A stretch of DNA of 64,000 bases from Rubrivivax sp. A210 (lineage in GTDB: Bacteria; Pseudomonadota; Gammaproteobacteria; Burkholderiales; Burkholderiaceae_C), in NCBI RefSeq assembly GCF_904426505.1, contig NZ_CAJGBN010000067.1:124001-188000 (forward strand). The letters are read 5' to 3'. The position numbers were made by a program, and so were the translations under genes. Positions within the stretch are counted from its first letter, which is position 1, and each line of letters begins with the position of its first letter. Of the stretch, positions 1-8,520 are shown in pieces. The notes below the pieces were generated by a model, which made no database searches, was not told the origin of the DNA, and saw only the letters and a list, made by a program, of their open reading frames with translations.

Positions 1-86
1 ACCGCGAGGTCGACGCCGCGGATGATCTCGGTGCGGCCGAAGCGCTTGCGCAGGCCGCGCAACTCCAGCGCACAGGCATCGCTCAC
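1..86 (-). CDS. ABC transporter ATP-binding protein, N-terminal fragment (LivG-like)
   Basis: Only the first 28 codons are inside the window. Reading leftwards from a GTG at 86 gives a start MSDACALELRGLRKRFGR followed by TEIIRGVDL, the usual N-terminus of a branched-chain amino-acid type ABC ATPase just before its Walker A loop. The GTG overlaps the livM-like stop as GTGA (83-86), so it is co-translated with the two permeases and the binding protein to its right. The symbol is withheld because the diagnostic motifs lie outside the window. Confidence 0.8.
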   Translation of the reverse strand, partial: MSDACALELRGLRKRFGRTEIIRGVDLA

Positions 87-1375
87 CTCGCCACCGCCTT
101 GCCTGCAACCAGATCAGTCTCGATGGCCGCCTGGGTCTCGCCCCACTGGGCGACGAAGCGCCGCCGCGACAACTCGAACAGCGCCAGGCCCACCACCAGC
201 ACCAGGCCGGCGCCGAACCACGCGTCCAGGCCCTGGGCGTCGATCTGGGCACCGAGGAACTTCATGCGCGGCCCCACGGCCTGGTTGAGGCGCAGGTGAT
301 AGACCATCTCGATCATCGCGCCCGAGGCCAGCAGCACCGTGAGGCCGGTGCCGGCCAGGGCCAGGTAACCGGCCAGCAGCGGGCCCAGGCGGCCGAAGCC
401 GGCCAGGCGCAGATTCATCATCACCAGGCTGGCGATGCCGCCCGGCGCCACCATCACCATCAGCGTGAAGACCAGGCCCAGGTAGAGCAGCCAGGCCTGG
501 GTCAGCTCCGACAGCAGCACCAGGGCCAGCACCATCAGCACGGCGCCGATGATGGGGCCGAAGAAGAAGCCGGCGCCGCCCAGGAAAGTGAAGAGCAGGT
601 AGGCGCCCGAGCGGGCCGCGCCCACGACCTCGGCGGTGACGATCTCGAAGTTGAGCGCCGCCAGCCCGCCCGCGATGCCCATGAAGAAGCCCGAGGCGAT
701 GAAGGACAGGTAGCGCACGATGCGGGTGTCGTAGCCGATGAAGGCCACGCGCTCGGGGTTGTCGCGCACCGCATTGAGCATGCGGCCCAGCGGCGTGCGC
801 GTCCAGGCGTACATCGCCGCCGTACACGCCAGCGTGTAGGCGGCGATCAGGTAGTAAAGCTGGATCTGGGGCCCGAAGCTGATGCCCAGCACCGCCTGGC
901 CGACGACCCGGTTGCCGTTGATGCCGCCCTCGCCACCAAAGAAGCCGGGAAACATCAGCGCCATGGCCGCCACCAACTCGCCCATGCCCAGCGTGATCAT
1001 CGCGAAGGGCGTGCCCGCCTTGCGCGTGGTGACCCAGCCCAGCAGCAGCGCGAAGGCGGCGCCGCAGAAGCCGGCCACCAGCGGGATCAGGCTCACCGGC
1101 AGCGGCAGTTGCCCGGCCGAGACGAGGTTGAGCGCATGGATGGCGCAGAAGGAGCCCAGGCCCGAATACACGGCATGGCCGAAGCTCAGCATGCCGCCCT
1201 GCCCCAGCAGCATGTTGAAGGCCAGGCAGGCGATGATGGCGATGCCCATCTGCGACAACAGGGTCAGCGAGAGGCTGGTCTTCCACAGCAGCGGCGCGGC
1301 CAGCATGGCCAGGGCATAGCCGCCCCAGACCAGCCAGCGGCGGCCACCCAGGAGCCCGGACTGAGTCGCCATCAT
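83..1375 (-). CDS. livM: Branched-chain amino-acid type ABC transporter permease (LivM-like)
   Basis: The 430-residue protein is highly hydrophobic with about ten predicted membrane segments. It carries the LivM/LivH family signature (FGHAVYSGLGSFCAIHALN near residue 65, and a GGxG...GPxxGA stretch in the middle). It is somewhat longer than most LivM proteins because of an extended C-terminal part (about residues 330-430) that includes another membrane segment. It would form the inner-membrane channel with the LivH-like neighbour. The start ATG at 1375 overlaps the upstream permease stop by four bases, which shows translational coupling. Substrate (amino acid, urea or amide) cannot be read from the permease. 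Confidence 0.88.
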   Translation of the reverse strand: MMATQSGLLGGRRWLVWGGYALAMLAAPLLWKTSLSLTLLSQMGIAIIACLAFNMLLGQGGMLSFGHAVYSGLGSFCAIHALNLVSAGQLPLPVSLIPLVAGFCGAAFALLLGWVTTRKAGTPFAMITLGMGELVAAMALMFPGFFGGEGGINGNRVVGQAVLGISFGPQIQLYYLIAAYTLACTAAMYAWTRTPLGRMLNAVRDNPERVAFIGYDTRIVRYLSFIASGFFMGIAGGLAALNFEIVTAEVVGAARSGAYLLFTFLGGAGFFFGPIIGAVLMVLALVLLSELTQAWLLYLGLVFTLMVMVAPGGIASLVMMNLRLAGFGRLGPLLAGYLALAGTGLTVLLASGAMIEMVYHLRLNQAVGPRMKFLGAQIDAQGLDAWFGAGLVLVVGLALFELSRRRFVAQWGETQAAIETDLVAGKAVAR

Positions 1376-2397
1376 CCTTCGCGGGTGCCGAACAGGCCCT
1401 TGGGCCTGAAGACCAGCACCAGCACCAGCAGCAAGTAGGGCAGGATGGCCGCCACCTGGCTCATCTTGACGCTCCAGACGGCATAGCCGAAGGTGGCGGG
1501 CCCGACCTTCAGGCCCAGCAGCGCATAAAGGTCAGCCAGCGAGCGGTCGCTGCCGACGGCGAAGCTGTCGATCAGCCCCAGGCCCACGCTGGCGACGAAG
1601 GCCCCGGCCAGCGAACCCATGCCGCCGATCACGATGACGGCGAAGACCACGGCGCCGACGGCCTGCGCCATCGAGGGCTCGGTGACGCGCAGCGCGCCGC
1701 CAATGACACCGGCCAGTGCCGCCAGCGCCGAGCCGCCGCCGAAGACCCACATGAAGACGCGCGGCACGTTGTGGCCCAGGGCCTCGACTGCCTCGGGGTG
1801 GGTCAGCGAAGCCTGGATCACGAGGCCGGTGCGCGTGCGCGTGAGCAGCAGCCACACCGCCACCAGCATCGCCACCGCCACCGCCATGCCGAAGGCGCGG
1901 AAGGCCGGGAACTGCGTACACACCGCCTGCGCCGCGGCGCGGCAGATCGCGGGTGGCTCGCCCCACGCGGCACCCAGGCCGGCGGCGGACTCGACGATGG
2001 TGAACAGCGGGCCCTGCAGCGAGGCCGGCGGGCGAAAGTCCAGCGCCTGCCGGCCCCACAGCAGCTGCACCACCTCGAGCACCAGGTAGCTGAGGCCGAA
2101 GGTGATCAGCAGTTCGGGCACATGGCCATGGCGGTGCATGCGGCGCAGCGCGTGGCGTTCGAAGGCCGCGCCCAGTGCGCCCACCAGGGGCGGCGCCAGC
2201 GCCAGGCCCCACCAGAAGCCCAGCCCCTGGGTGATGGAAAACGCGACGTAGGCGCCCAGCATGTAGAAGCTGGCATGGGCGAAGTTGAGCACACCCATCA
2301 TGCTGAAGATGAGCGTCAGCCCCGAGGCCAGCATGAACAGCAGCAGGCCGACCGAGAGGCCGTTGAGCAGCGAGATGAGCAGGTAGGAAGCGTCCAT
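1372..2397 (-). CDS. livH: Branched-chain amino-acid type ABC transporter permease (LivH-like)
   Basis: The 341-residue integral membrane protein begins MDASYLLISLLNGLSVGLLL and contains the family motif GVLNFAHASFYMLGAY near residue 35 and a C-terminal GGMGSLAGAFVASVGLG segment, both typical of LivH permeases. It has about eight membrane helices and partners the LivM-like permease in one heteromeric channel. It lies second in a minus-strand operon (binding protein, LivH, LivM, ATPase), with 74 bases between the binding-protein stop and this start and a four-base overlap with LivM. It is slightly longer than E. coli LivH. Confidence 0.88.
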   Translation of the reverse strand: MDASYLLISLLNGLSVGLLLFMLASGLTLIFSMMGVLNFAHASFYMLGAYVAFSITQGLGFWWGLALAPPLVGALGAAFERHALRRMHRHGHVPELLITFGLSYLVLEVVQLLWGRQALDFRPPASLQGPLFTIVESAAGLGAAWGEPPAICRAAAQAVCTQFPAFRAFGMAVAVAMLVAVWLLLTRTRTGLVIQASLTHPEAVEALGHNVPRVFMWVFGGGSALAALAGVIGGALRVTEPSMAQAVGAVVFAVIVIGGMGSLAGAFVASVGLGLIDSFAVGSDRSLADLYALLGLKVGPATFGYAVWSVKMSQVAAILPYLLLVLVLVFRPKGLFGTREG

Positions 2398-2471
2398 CGC
2401 GGGGCTTGCCCTCGTCAGGCCTCAAAGCCCTCGATGATGCCGGGCCAGGAAGGCGCGCGCCGGCACGCGGA

Positions 2472-3716
2472 TCAGGGACGCTTCATCTGGCAGGACGTGG
2501 GCGTGCTCGCCACATAGGCCGGGATGGCCTTCACTTCCTGGAAATTCCAGCCCGTGTTCTCGACGCTGTAGGGCACTTTGGCATCGGCCTTGCGCCATTC
2601 ACTGATGACCAGGGCCTGCTGCAACTGGTGATCGGTCTTGCGCACCTCCACGTCGCCCTGGAAGCCCTTGAAGCGCAGGCCCTCCATCGCCGCCGCCACC
2701 TTCACCGGGTCGGTGCTCTTGGCCGCGGCCATCGCGGTGGACAGCATCATCAGCCCGTTGTAGGTGGCGCCGGTGTACCAATCGTCGTTGAACTGCTTCT
2801 TGTACTTCTCCTGCAGCGATTTCACCGGCTCCGGCAGGCCGTTGTGGAAGTAGGACACCACGCGCACCTTGCCGCCGACGCCGGCCGCCAGCGCCGTGGG
2901 CGTGCCGCTGACGCCGGCGTAGTAGGTGTAGAAATCGGCGTTGAGCCCGGCGTCCTTGGCCGCCTTGATGAGCAGGGTGAGATCCTGGCCCCAGTTGCCG
3001 GTGACCACCGAATCGGCGCCTGCGGCCTTGATCTTGGCCACATAGGGCGCGAAATCCTTGACCTGGCCGATGGGATGCAGGTCGTCGCCAACCACCTGCA
3101 CATCGGGCCGCTTGCGCGCGATGGTCTCCTTGAAGTAGCGCGCCACCTGCTGGCCGTGGGCGTAGTTCTGGCCGATGACGTACACCTTCTTGACCGAGGG
3201 CTGGTCTTTCATGAAGCTGGTCAGCGCCTCCATCTTCATCGAGGTGTCGGCGTCGACGCGGAAGTGCCAGTACGAGCACTTGCTGTTGGTGAGGTCGGGG
3301 TCGACCGCGGCATAGTTGATGTAGACCACCTCCTTGCCCGGGTTGCGCTCGTTGTGTTTGTTGACGGCGTCGAGGATGGCCGCCGCCGCGCCCGAGCCAT
3401 TGCCCTGCACCACGTACTGGATGCCCTGGTCGATGGCGGCCTTCAGGACGTTCAGGCTTTCCTGCGGCGAGCCCTTGTTGTCGAAGGAGACGAACTCGAA
3501 CTTCACGCCCGCAGCGTTCTTCTTGTTGAACTCCTCGGCGATGAACTGCCAGCCCTTGAGCTGGTTCTGGCCCACATTGGCAAAGGGGCCCGACAGCGGG
3601 TCGATGAAGGCGATCTTGACGGTTTTGCCGGCCTGGGCCCAGGCCAGGCCCGGCACGAGGAGGCCCGAGGCCAGGGCAGCGGCGAGCGCGGCGCCGTGGC
3701 GAATGCCGGTCTTCAT
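2472..3716 (-). CDS. Periplasmic substrate-binding protein of a branched-chain amino-acid type ABC importer
   Basis: The 414-residue protein opens with a clear signal peptide (MKTGIRHGAALAAALASGLL, cleavage after AWAQA). The mature part is a type I periplasmic binding fold of the Peripla_BP_6 family (KIAFIDPLSGPFANVGQNQL near residue 35). It is the first gene of the importer operon and delivers substrate to the LivH/LivM channel. This subfamily includes binders of leucine/isoleucine/valine, urea, amides and aromatic compounds; nothing seen here fixes which. A good Shine-Dalgarno (GAGGAGAAC) precedes the ATG. Confidence 0.9.
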   Translation of the reverse strand: MKTGIRHGAALAAALASGLLVPGLAWAQAGKTVKIAFIDPLSGPFANVGQNQLKGWQFIAEEFNKKNAAGVKFEFVSFDNKGSPQESLNVLKAAIDQGIQYVVQGNGSGAAAAILDAVNKHNERNPGKEVVYINYAAVDPDLTNSKCSYWHFRVDADTSMKMEALTSFMKDQPSVKKVYVIGQNYAHGQQVARYFKETIARKRPDVQVVGDDLHPIGQVKDFAPYVAKIKAAGADSVVTGNWGQDLTLLIKAAKDAGLNADFYTYYAGVSGTPTALAAGVGGKVRVVSYFHNGLPEPVKSLQEKYKKQFNDDWYTGATYNGLMMLSTAMAAAKSTDPVKVAAAMEGLRFKGFQGDVEVRKTDHQLQQALVISEWRKADAKVPYSVENTGWNFQEVKAIPAYVASTPTSCQMKRP

Positions 3717-3894
3717 GGGGGTTCTCCTCGAAGCATGCAGGGCTCTTGATCAACCGCCGGGAAGTTAGCGGATGTGGATGGGCCTGGCGCTCAGGGACTA
3801 CCCCCAGCGTCCTGTCACGCAGGCGACGCAGGCCGCCTAGGCGCGGCGGGGCCCCGTCCATGACCCTGTCCCAGCGCTGGCCGGCCCCGGCACC

Positions 3895-3900
3895 CACAAT
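3895..3900 (+). promoter_or_regulatory. Possible -10 element for leaderless selO transcription
   Basis: CACAAT lies six bases before the selO ATG at 3907. That spacing would start transcription at or next to the first codon, and no Shine-Dalgarno sequence is visible. No good -35 is seen. This is suggestive only. Confidence 0.3.
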
Positions 3901-3906
3901 GGCGCG

Positions 3907-5436
3907 ATGAACGCTCCCGAGCCCCTGGCTGCGCTCGCGGCTCTTGCCGCCGCCACACCGGCCGCACCCGACTTCCGCGACGACGGCCTGATGGCCGGGC
4001 TGGGCCTGCCGCACGCGGTGCCGGTGGCACCGCAGCCGCTGCCACAGCCGCACTGGGTGGCGCGCAGCGAGGCGCTGGCGGCCGAGCTGGGCTGGGCGGA
4101 CTGGCTGGCCAGCGACGAAGCCTTGGCCCTGCTCAGCGGCAACGCCCAGCCCGTCGGCGGCACGCGGGCCACGGTCTATTCGGGCCACCAGTTCGGCGTC
4201 TGGGCCGGCCAGCTGGGCGATGGCCGCGCCCTGCTGCTGGGCGAGGCCCAGACGCATTCCGGGCCGGCCGTCCGCGTCGAGCTGCAGCTCAAGGGCAGCG
4301 GCCGCACGCCCTATTCGCGCATGGGCGACGGCCGCGCCGTGCTGCGCTCGTCGATCCGCGAATTCCTCTGCTCCGAGGCCATGGCGGCCCTGGGCATACC
4401 GACCACGCGCGCCCTGGCCCTGGTGGGCTCGCCACTGCCGGTGCGGCGCGAGCGGATGGAGACCGCCGCCGTCGTCACCCGCGTTGCGCCCAGCTTCCTG
4501 CGCTTCGGTCATTTCGAGCACTTCACCCACACGGCAGCCGACCCGTCGGCGCTGCAGCGCCTGGTGGACGCCACCACGCGCCGCTTCTACCCCGAGGCGG
4601 CCGCCGCGCCCTGCCCCGCCGCGGCGCTGCTGGAAGCCGTGAGCCGCCGCACCGCCACGTTGCTGGCGCAATGGCAGGCGGTGGGCTTCTGCCACGGCGT
4701 GATGAACACCGACAACATGTCCATCCTGGGCCTGACCATCGACTACGGCCCCTTCGGCTTCCTCGATGCCTACGACCCCGGGCACGTCTGCAACCACTCC
4801 GACCACCAGGGCCGTTACGCCTTTGCGCGCCAGCCCAATGTCGCCTTCTGGAACCTGCACGCCCTGGCCCAGGCCCTGCTGCCGCTGATGCCCGACCAGG
4901 AGCAGGCCCTGGCTGCGCTCGAGGCCTACCGCGTGGTCTTTCCCCAGGCATTGGCCGGGGCCTTGCGCGCCAAGCTGGGGCTGCGCGAGGCGCACCAGCA
5001 TGGCAGCGCAGACGGCGCGCTGGCCGACGGCTGGCTGCGGCTGCTGGCACAGGACCGCGTCGATCACGGCATCGCCTGGCGCCGGCTGGCGGGCTTTGCC
5101 AGCACTGAGGGCGCCGACAACGCGCCGCTGCGCGACCTCTTCCTCGACCGCGCCGCCTTCGACGTCTGGGCCGCTGGCTATGCCGCCCGCCTGCGCGCCG
5201 AGGCCAGCATCGATGCCGATCGGGCCTTGCGCATGAACCGCGTCAACCCCAAGTTCCTGTTGCGCAACCACCTCGCCGAGACCGCCATCGCTCGCGCCGA
5301 GGAAGGCGATTTCGGCGAGGTGCAGCGGCTGCTGAAAGTTCTGCAGCGGCCGTACGACGAACAAGCCGAGCACGAGGCCTATGCCGGCTTCCCGCCCGAC
5401 TGGGCGCAGCAGCTCGAGATTTCCTGTTCATCCTGA
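3907..5436 (+). CDS. selO: Protein adenylyltransferase SelO (YdiU/UPF0061 family)
   Basis: This 509-residue pseudokinase-fold enzyme transfers AMP from ATP to Ser/Thr/Tyr of target proteins and is linked in E. coli to redox homeostasis. Family blocks are all present: YSGHQFGVWAGQLGDGRA (about 85), KGSGRTPYSRMGDGRAVLRS (about 130), the catalytic-loop block HGVMNTDNMSILGLTIDYGP (about 265) and FGFLDAYDPGHVCNHSD. The C-terminus ends SCSS, keeping the third-last cysteine that aligns with selenocysteine of animal SelO. It lies 20 bases upstream of msrB, a pairing consistent with an oxidative-stress role. The start was chosen at the first ATG in frame with the conserved N-terminus. Confidence 0.95.
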   Translation: MNAPEPLAALAALAAATPAAPDFRDDGLMAGLGLPHAVPVAPQPLPQPHWVARSEALAAELGWADWLASDEALALLSGNAQPVGGTRATVYSGHQFGVWAGQLGDGRALLLGEAQTHSGPAVRVELQLKGSGRTPYSRMGDGRAVLRSSIREFLCSEAMAALGIPTTRALALVGSPLPVRRERMETAAVVTRVAPSFLRFGHFEHFTHTAADPSALQRLVDATTRRFYPEAAAAPCPAAALLEAVSRRTATLLAQWQAVGFCHGVMNTDNMSILGLTIDYGPFGFLDAYDPGHVCNHSDHQGRYAFARQPNVAFWNLHALAQALLPLMPDQEQALAALEAYRVVFPQALAGALRAKLGLREAHQHGSADGALADGWLRLLAQDRVDHGIAWRRLAGFASTEGADNAPLRDLFLDRAAFDVWAAGYAARLRAEASIDADRALRMNRVNPKFLLRNHLAETAIARAEEGDFGEVQRLLKVLQRPYDEQAEHEAYAGFPPDWAQQLEISCSS

Positions 5437-5456
5437 GCCCCATCGCAGCCATCACC

Positions 5457-5882
5457 ATGCCCCACTCCCACGACGACCCCCGCTATCCGGTGCGCAAGAG
5501 CGACGAGCAATGGCGCGCCGAACTCGACCCCCAGCAATACCGCGTCGCCCGCAAGGCCGACACCGAGCGCGCCTTCACCGGCAGGTACTGGGACCACTTC
5601 GACAACGGCAGCTACCACTGCGTGGGCTGCGGCACGCCGCTGTTCGCGAGCCGCGCCAAGTTCGACGCCGGCTGCGGTTGGCCGAGCTGGTGGGAGGCCA
5701 TTGACGGCGACGTGGTCGAGCGCGTGCGCGACGCCAGCCACGGCATGGTGCGCGTGGAAGTGCGCTGCAAGCGCTGCGGCAGCCACCTGGGCCATGTCTT
5801 CAACGACGGCCCGGCACCCACCGGCGAGCGCTTCTGCATCAATTCCGCCTCCATCGGCTTCGCGCCGGGCGAAGCCCCATGA
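5457..5882 (+). CDS. msrB: Peptide-methionine (R)-S-oxide reductase MsrB
   Basis: The 141-residue protein reduces methionine-R-sulfoxide in proteins. It has both structural zinc CxxC pairs (CVGCG near 57 and CKRCG near 105), the GCGWPSW block, the HLGHVFNDGP block and the catalytic cysteine in RFCINSASIGF. It is a stand-alone, full-length MsrB without a signal peptide, so cytoplasmic. It follows selO by 20 bases, and its stop overlaps the bolA-like start as ATGA, giving one operon. Confidence 0.96.
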   Translation: MPHSHDDPRYPVRKSDEQWRAELDPQQYRVARKADTERAFTGRYWDHFDNGSYHCVGCGTPLFASRAKFDAGCGWPSWWEAIDGDVVERVRDASHGMVRVEVRCKRCGSHLGHVFNDGPAPTGERFCINSASIGFAPGEAP

Positions 5883-6139
5883 CGGCCGCCGCCATCACCG
5901 CACGCCTGCAGCAGGCGCTGTCACCCTCCGCGCTGAAAGTGCAGGACGACAGCCATCTGCATGCCGGCCACCAAGGCGCCCGCGAGGGCGGGCACTACAC
6001 CGTACACATCACCGCCGAATGCTTCACGGGCCTGGCGCGGCTGGCGCGGCACCGCCTTGTGTATGATTCCCTGGGTCCGCTGACCGCCCTGGGTGTGCAT
6101 GCACTGGCCATCAACGCCAGATCCCCGAGCGAGTCCTGA
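5879..6139 (+). CDS. BolA family protein
   Basis: The 86-residue protein has the BolA fold pattern. It includes the conserved SHLHAGHQGAREGGHYTVHI block (about 22-41), whose His residues bind the shared Fe-S cluster with a monothiol glutaredoxin, and the closing GVHALAINAR helix. BolA proteins act with Grx4-type glutaredoxins in iron-sulfur trafficking and stress-related morphology control. The start overlaps the msrB stop by four bases. Whether it is BolA proper or an IbaG-like paralogue cannot be decided from length alone. Confidence 0.9.
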   Translation: MTAAAITARLQQALSPSALKVQDDSHLHAGHQGAREGGHYTVHITAECFTGLARLARHRLVYDSLGPLTALGVHALAINARSPSES

Positions 6140-6239
6140 GCGCAGCCGCGATCCAGTTTTCCGGCGCGCGCGCCCAGTCGGACACCCGCCCTGGCCCCCG
6201 TCGGCCACCCGCATCCTGTCCCCTGAAAGCCCCTCGCCC

Positions 6240-7052
6240 ATGAAGCACCCCGTCCCTGCCGCACGCGCGGCTGTCGCATCCGCCCTGCTCGCCCTGATGC
6301 TGCCGCTGGCCGCCTCGGCGCAGAACATCGCCACGGTCAACGGCAAGCCGGTGCCCAAGGCGCGCGTCGAGCAACTGCTGCAGCAGGCCGCCCGCGCCGG
6401 CCAGCAGGTCACGCCCGAGATGCAGGGCCAGGCCCGCGACCAGGTCGTGCTGCGCGAGATCTTCGTGCAAGAGGCCAACAAGCGCGGCATCGCCGCCACG
6501 CCCGATTTCGCGGCCCAGATGGAACTGGCCCGCCAGAGCATCCTTATCCGCGAACTGTTCGAGGACTACCGCAAGAAGAACCCGATCTCCGACGCCGATG
6601 CCAAGGTCGAGTACGACAAGTTCAAGGCCCAGTCCAGTGGCACCGAGTACCGCGCCCGCCACATCCTGGTCGAGAAGGAAGAAGAGGCCAAGGCCCTGAT
6701 CGCCCAGATCAAGGGCGGCGCCAGCTTCGAAGACCTGGCCAAGAAGAACTCCAAGGATCCCGGCTCCGGCGCCAACGGCGGTGACCTCGATTTCGCCAAG
6801 GCCGAGTCGTATGTGCCCGAATTTTCCGGCGCGCTGACCAAGCTCAAGAAGGGCGAGATGACCGAGGCCGCGGTGAAGAGCCAGTTCGGCTGGCACATCA
6901 TCCGCCTCGATGACACGCGCGAGGCCCAGTTCCCGGGCTTCGACGACGTCAAGGGCCAGATCAAGCAGCGCCTCGAACAGGCCAAGATGCAGCAGTATCA
7001 GGAAGACCTGCGCACCAAGGCCAAGACCGACTACAAGTTCGGCGCCAAGTAA
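6240..7052 (+). CDS. Periplasmic parvulin-type peptidyl-prolyl cis-trans isomerase
   Basis: The 270-residue protein has a signal peptide (MKHPVPAARAAVASALLALM, cleavage after ASAQ). A short SurA-N-like helical part follows, then one parvulin domain at about 135-235 (RARHILVEKEEEAKALI, GSGANGGDLDF, FGWHIIRLDD). It would assist folding of exported proteins. The ATG at 6240 was chosen over an upstream in-frame start because it gives a proper signal peptide. It is the last gene of the selO operon, 100 bases after the bolA-like gene, and is followed by a strong terminator. Confidence 0.92.
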   Translation: MKHPVPAARAAVASALLALMLPLAASAQNIATVNGKPVPKARVEQLLQQAARAGQQVTPEMQGQARDQVVLREIFVQEANKRGIAATPDFAAQMELARQSILIRELFEDYRKKNPISDADAKVEYDKFKAQSSGTEYRARHILVEKEEEAKALIAQIKGGASFEDLAKKNSKDPGSGANGGDLDFAKAESYVPEFSGALTKLKKGEMTEAAVKSQFGWHIIRLDDTREAQFPGFDDVKGQIKQRLEQAKMQQYQEDLRTKAKTDYKFGAK

Positions 7053-7068
7053 GCCGAGCTCCAAGACG

Positions 7069-7092
7069 AAAGGGCCCCGAGGGGCCCTTTTT
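7069..7092 (+). terminator. Rho-independent terminator after the parvulin gene
   Basis: AAGGGCCCC-GA-GGGGCCCTTTTT forms an eight- to nine-base-pair GC-rich stem with a tiny loop and a T tail, 16 bases after the stop codon. The convergent quinone reductase gene ends just beyond it, so it may act in both directions. Confidence 0.9.
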
Positions 7093-7125
7093 CATGGCTC
7101 CGGCGCGCCGGCCCGGCGCCGTGCA

Positions 7126-8115
7126 TCAGGCCCCCGGCAGCAGCACCGTGCAGCCGGTGGTCTTGCGCGCTTCCAGGTCGCGGTGAGCCTGGGCCACCTC
7201 GGCCAGCGGGTAGCGCTGGGCGATGCGGATCTTGACCGCGCCGCTGCTCACCACCTCGAACAACTCGTCGGCCATCTGCTGCGTCACCTCGCGCGTGGCG
7301 ATGTGGCTGAACAGGGTCTGGCGCGTCAGGTAGAGCGAGCCCTTGGCCCCCAGCGCACCCGGCGCGAAGGGCGGCACCGGGCCTGAGGCATTGCCGAAGC
7401 TGGCCATCAGGCCGAAGGGGCGCAGGCAGTCCAGGCTGCGCTCGAAGGTGTCCTTGCCGACCGAGTCGTAGACCACCTTGACGCCCTTGCCGCCGGTGAT
7501 CTCCTTGACGCGGGCGACGAAGTCCTCGCTCGAATAGTCGATGGCATGTGCGGCGCCGTGTTCGAGGGCCAGCTTGCACTTGGCGGCACCGCCGGCCGTG
7601 GCTATGAGCTGCAGGCCCAGCGCCCGCGCCCACTGGCAGGCGATGAGGCCGACACCGCCGGCCGCGGCATGGAAGAGCACAGCGTCGCCAGGCTCCAGGC
7701 CTTCGACCGGCCGCACGCGCTTGAGCAGGTATTGCGCCGTCAGGCCCTTGAGCATCATCGCCGCGCCGGTCTCGAAGTCGATGGCGTCGGGCAGGCGCAC
7801 CACGTTCTTGGCCGGCATCACGCGCGCCTCGCTGTAGCTGCCGGGCGGGTTGCTGGCATAGGCGGCGCGGTCGCCCACCTCGAGGTGGGTGACGCCCTCG
7901 CCCACCGCCTCGACGATGCCGGCGCCTTCCATGCCCAGGCTCAGCGGCAGCGGGTTCTGGTACAGGCCAGTGCGCTGGTAGACGTCGATGAAGTTCAGGC
8001 CGCAGGCGAGGTGGCGGATGCGGATCTGGCCGGGGCCGGGGTCACCCACCGGCAGCTCGACAAGCTGCATCTGCTCGGGGCCACCGTAGGCGGTGATCTG
8101 GATGGTGCGGGGCAT
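7126..8115 (-). CDS. NADPH:quinone oxidoreductase (zeta-crystallin-like, MDR superfamily)
   Basis: The 329-residue protein matches the quinone oxidoreductase branch of the medium-chain dehydrogenases. It has GLNFIDVYQRTGLY (about 45), a GMEGAGIVEAVGEG block (about 65), the nucleotide-binding AAAGGVGLIACQWARALG segment (about 150) and EHGAAHAIDYSSEDF. Zinc-ligand residues of the alcohol dehydrogenases are absent, as expected for QOR. It would reduce quinones with NADPH in the cytosol. The ATG at 8115 was selected because the upstream in-frame extension is low-complexity and antisense to the DUF2007-like gene. Confidence 0.92.
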   Translation of the reverse strand: MPRTIQITAYGGPEQMQLVELPVGDPGPGQIRIRHLACGLNFIDVYQRTGLYQNPLPLSLGMEGAGIVEAVGEGVTHLEVGDRAAYASNPPGSYSEARVMPAKNVVRLPDAIDFETGAAMMLKGLTAQYLLKRVRPVEGLEPGDAVLFHAAAGGVGLIACQWARALGLQLIATAGGAAKCKLALEHGAAHAIDYSSEDFVARVKEITGGKGVKVVYDSVGKDTFERSLDCLRPFGLMASFGNASGPVPPFAPGALGAKGSLYLTRQTLFSHIATREVTQQMADELFEVVSSGAVKIRIAQRYPLAEVAQAHRDLEARKTTGCTVLLPGA

Positions 8116-8208
8116 GGGCGGGTCTCCTGTGGTGATCGGCGGCAAGCGTAAGCGATGAGCGCCCCGGCCGCTGCGCGCAGGGCATGGCAAGATAGCCCGA
8201 GCCCCACC

Positions 8209-8520
8209 ATGAAGCGCCTGCTGCAAGCCCCCAACCTCGCCATCGCCACGCTGTGGGCCGACATGCTCAGCGGCGCCGGCATCGCGGCCAGCGTGCAGCG
8301 CGCCTATGCCAGCGGCATCGCCGGCCAGATCCCACCCGACCAGGCCCTGCCCGAGATCTGGCTCGAAGACGATGACCAGCAGGCTCGCGCCGAGGCCCTG
8401 ATGCAGGAGCTGCGCAACCTGCCGCAGCGGCACTGGCATTGCGGCGCCTGCGGCGAGAGCGTCGAAGGCCCCTTTGAACAATGCTGGAACTGCGGCGCCC
8501 TGCTGGTGGCTAACCCGTGA
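8209..8520 (+). CDS. DUF2007-like protein with C-terminal zinc ribbon
   Basis: The 103-residue protein begins MKRLLQAPNLAIATLWADML, typical of the DUF2007 (putative signal transducing) fold, with the family ending PEIWLEDDDQQARAEALMQE (about 47-66). It then has a short zinc ribbon with two CxxC knuckles (HCGACGESVEG and CWNCGALL). The zinc ribbon fused to DUF2007 suggests a small regulatory or adaptor protein, but no function is established. Its stop overlaps the downstream transporter GTG as GTGA, so the two are translated together. Confidence 0.75.
   Translation: MKRLLQAPNLAIATLWADMLSGAGIAASVQRAYASGIAGQIPPDQALPEIWLEDDDQQARAEALMQELRNLPQRHWHCGACGESVEGPFEQCWNCGALLVANP

Noticed and set aside
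2599..5373. A very long minus-strand open frame spanning the binding-protein gene and selO
   Set aside because: It is the usual antisense frame of GC-rich genes, crosses two well-supported genes, and has no domain similarity.
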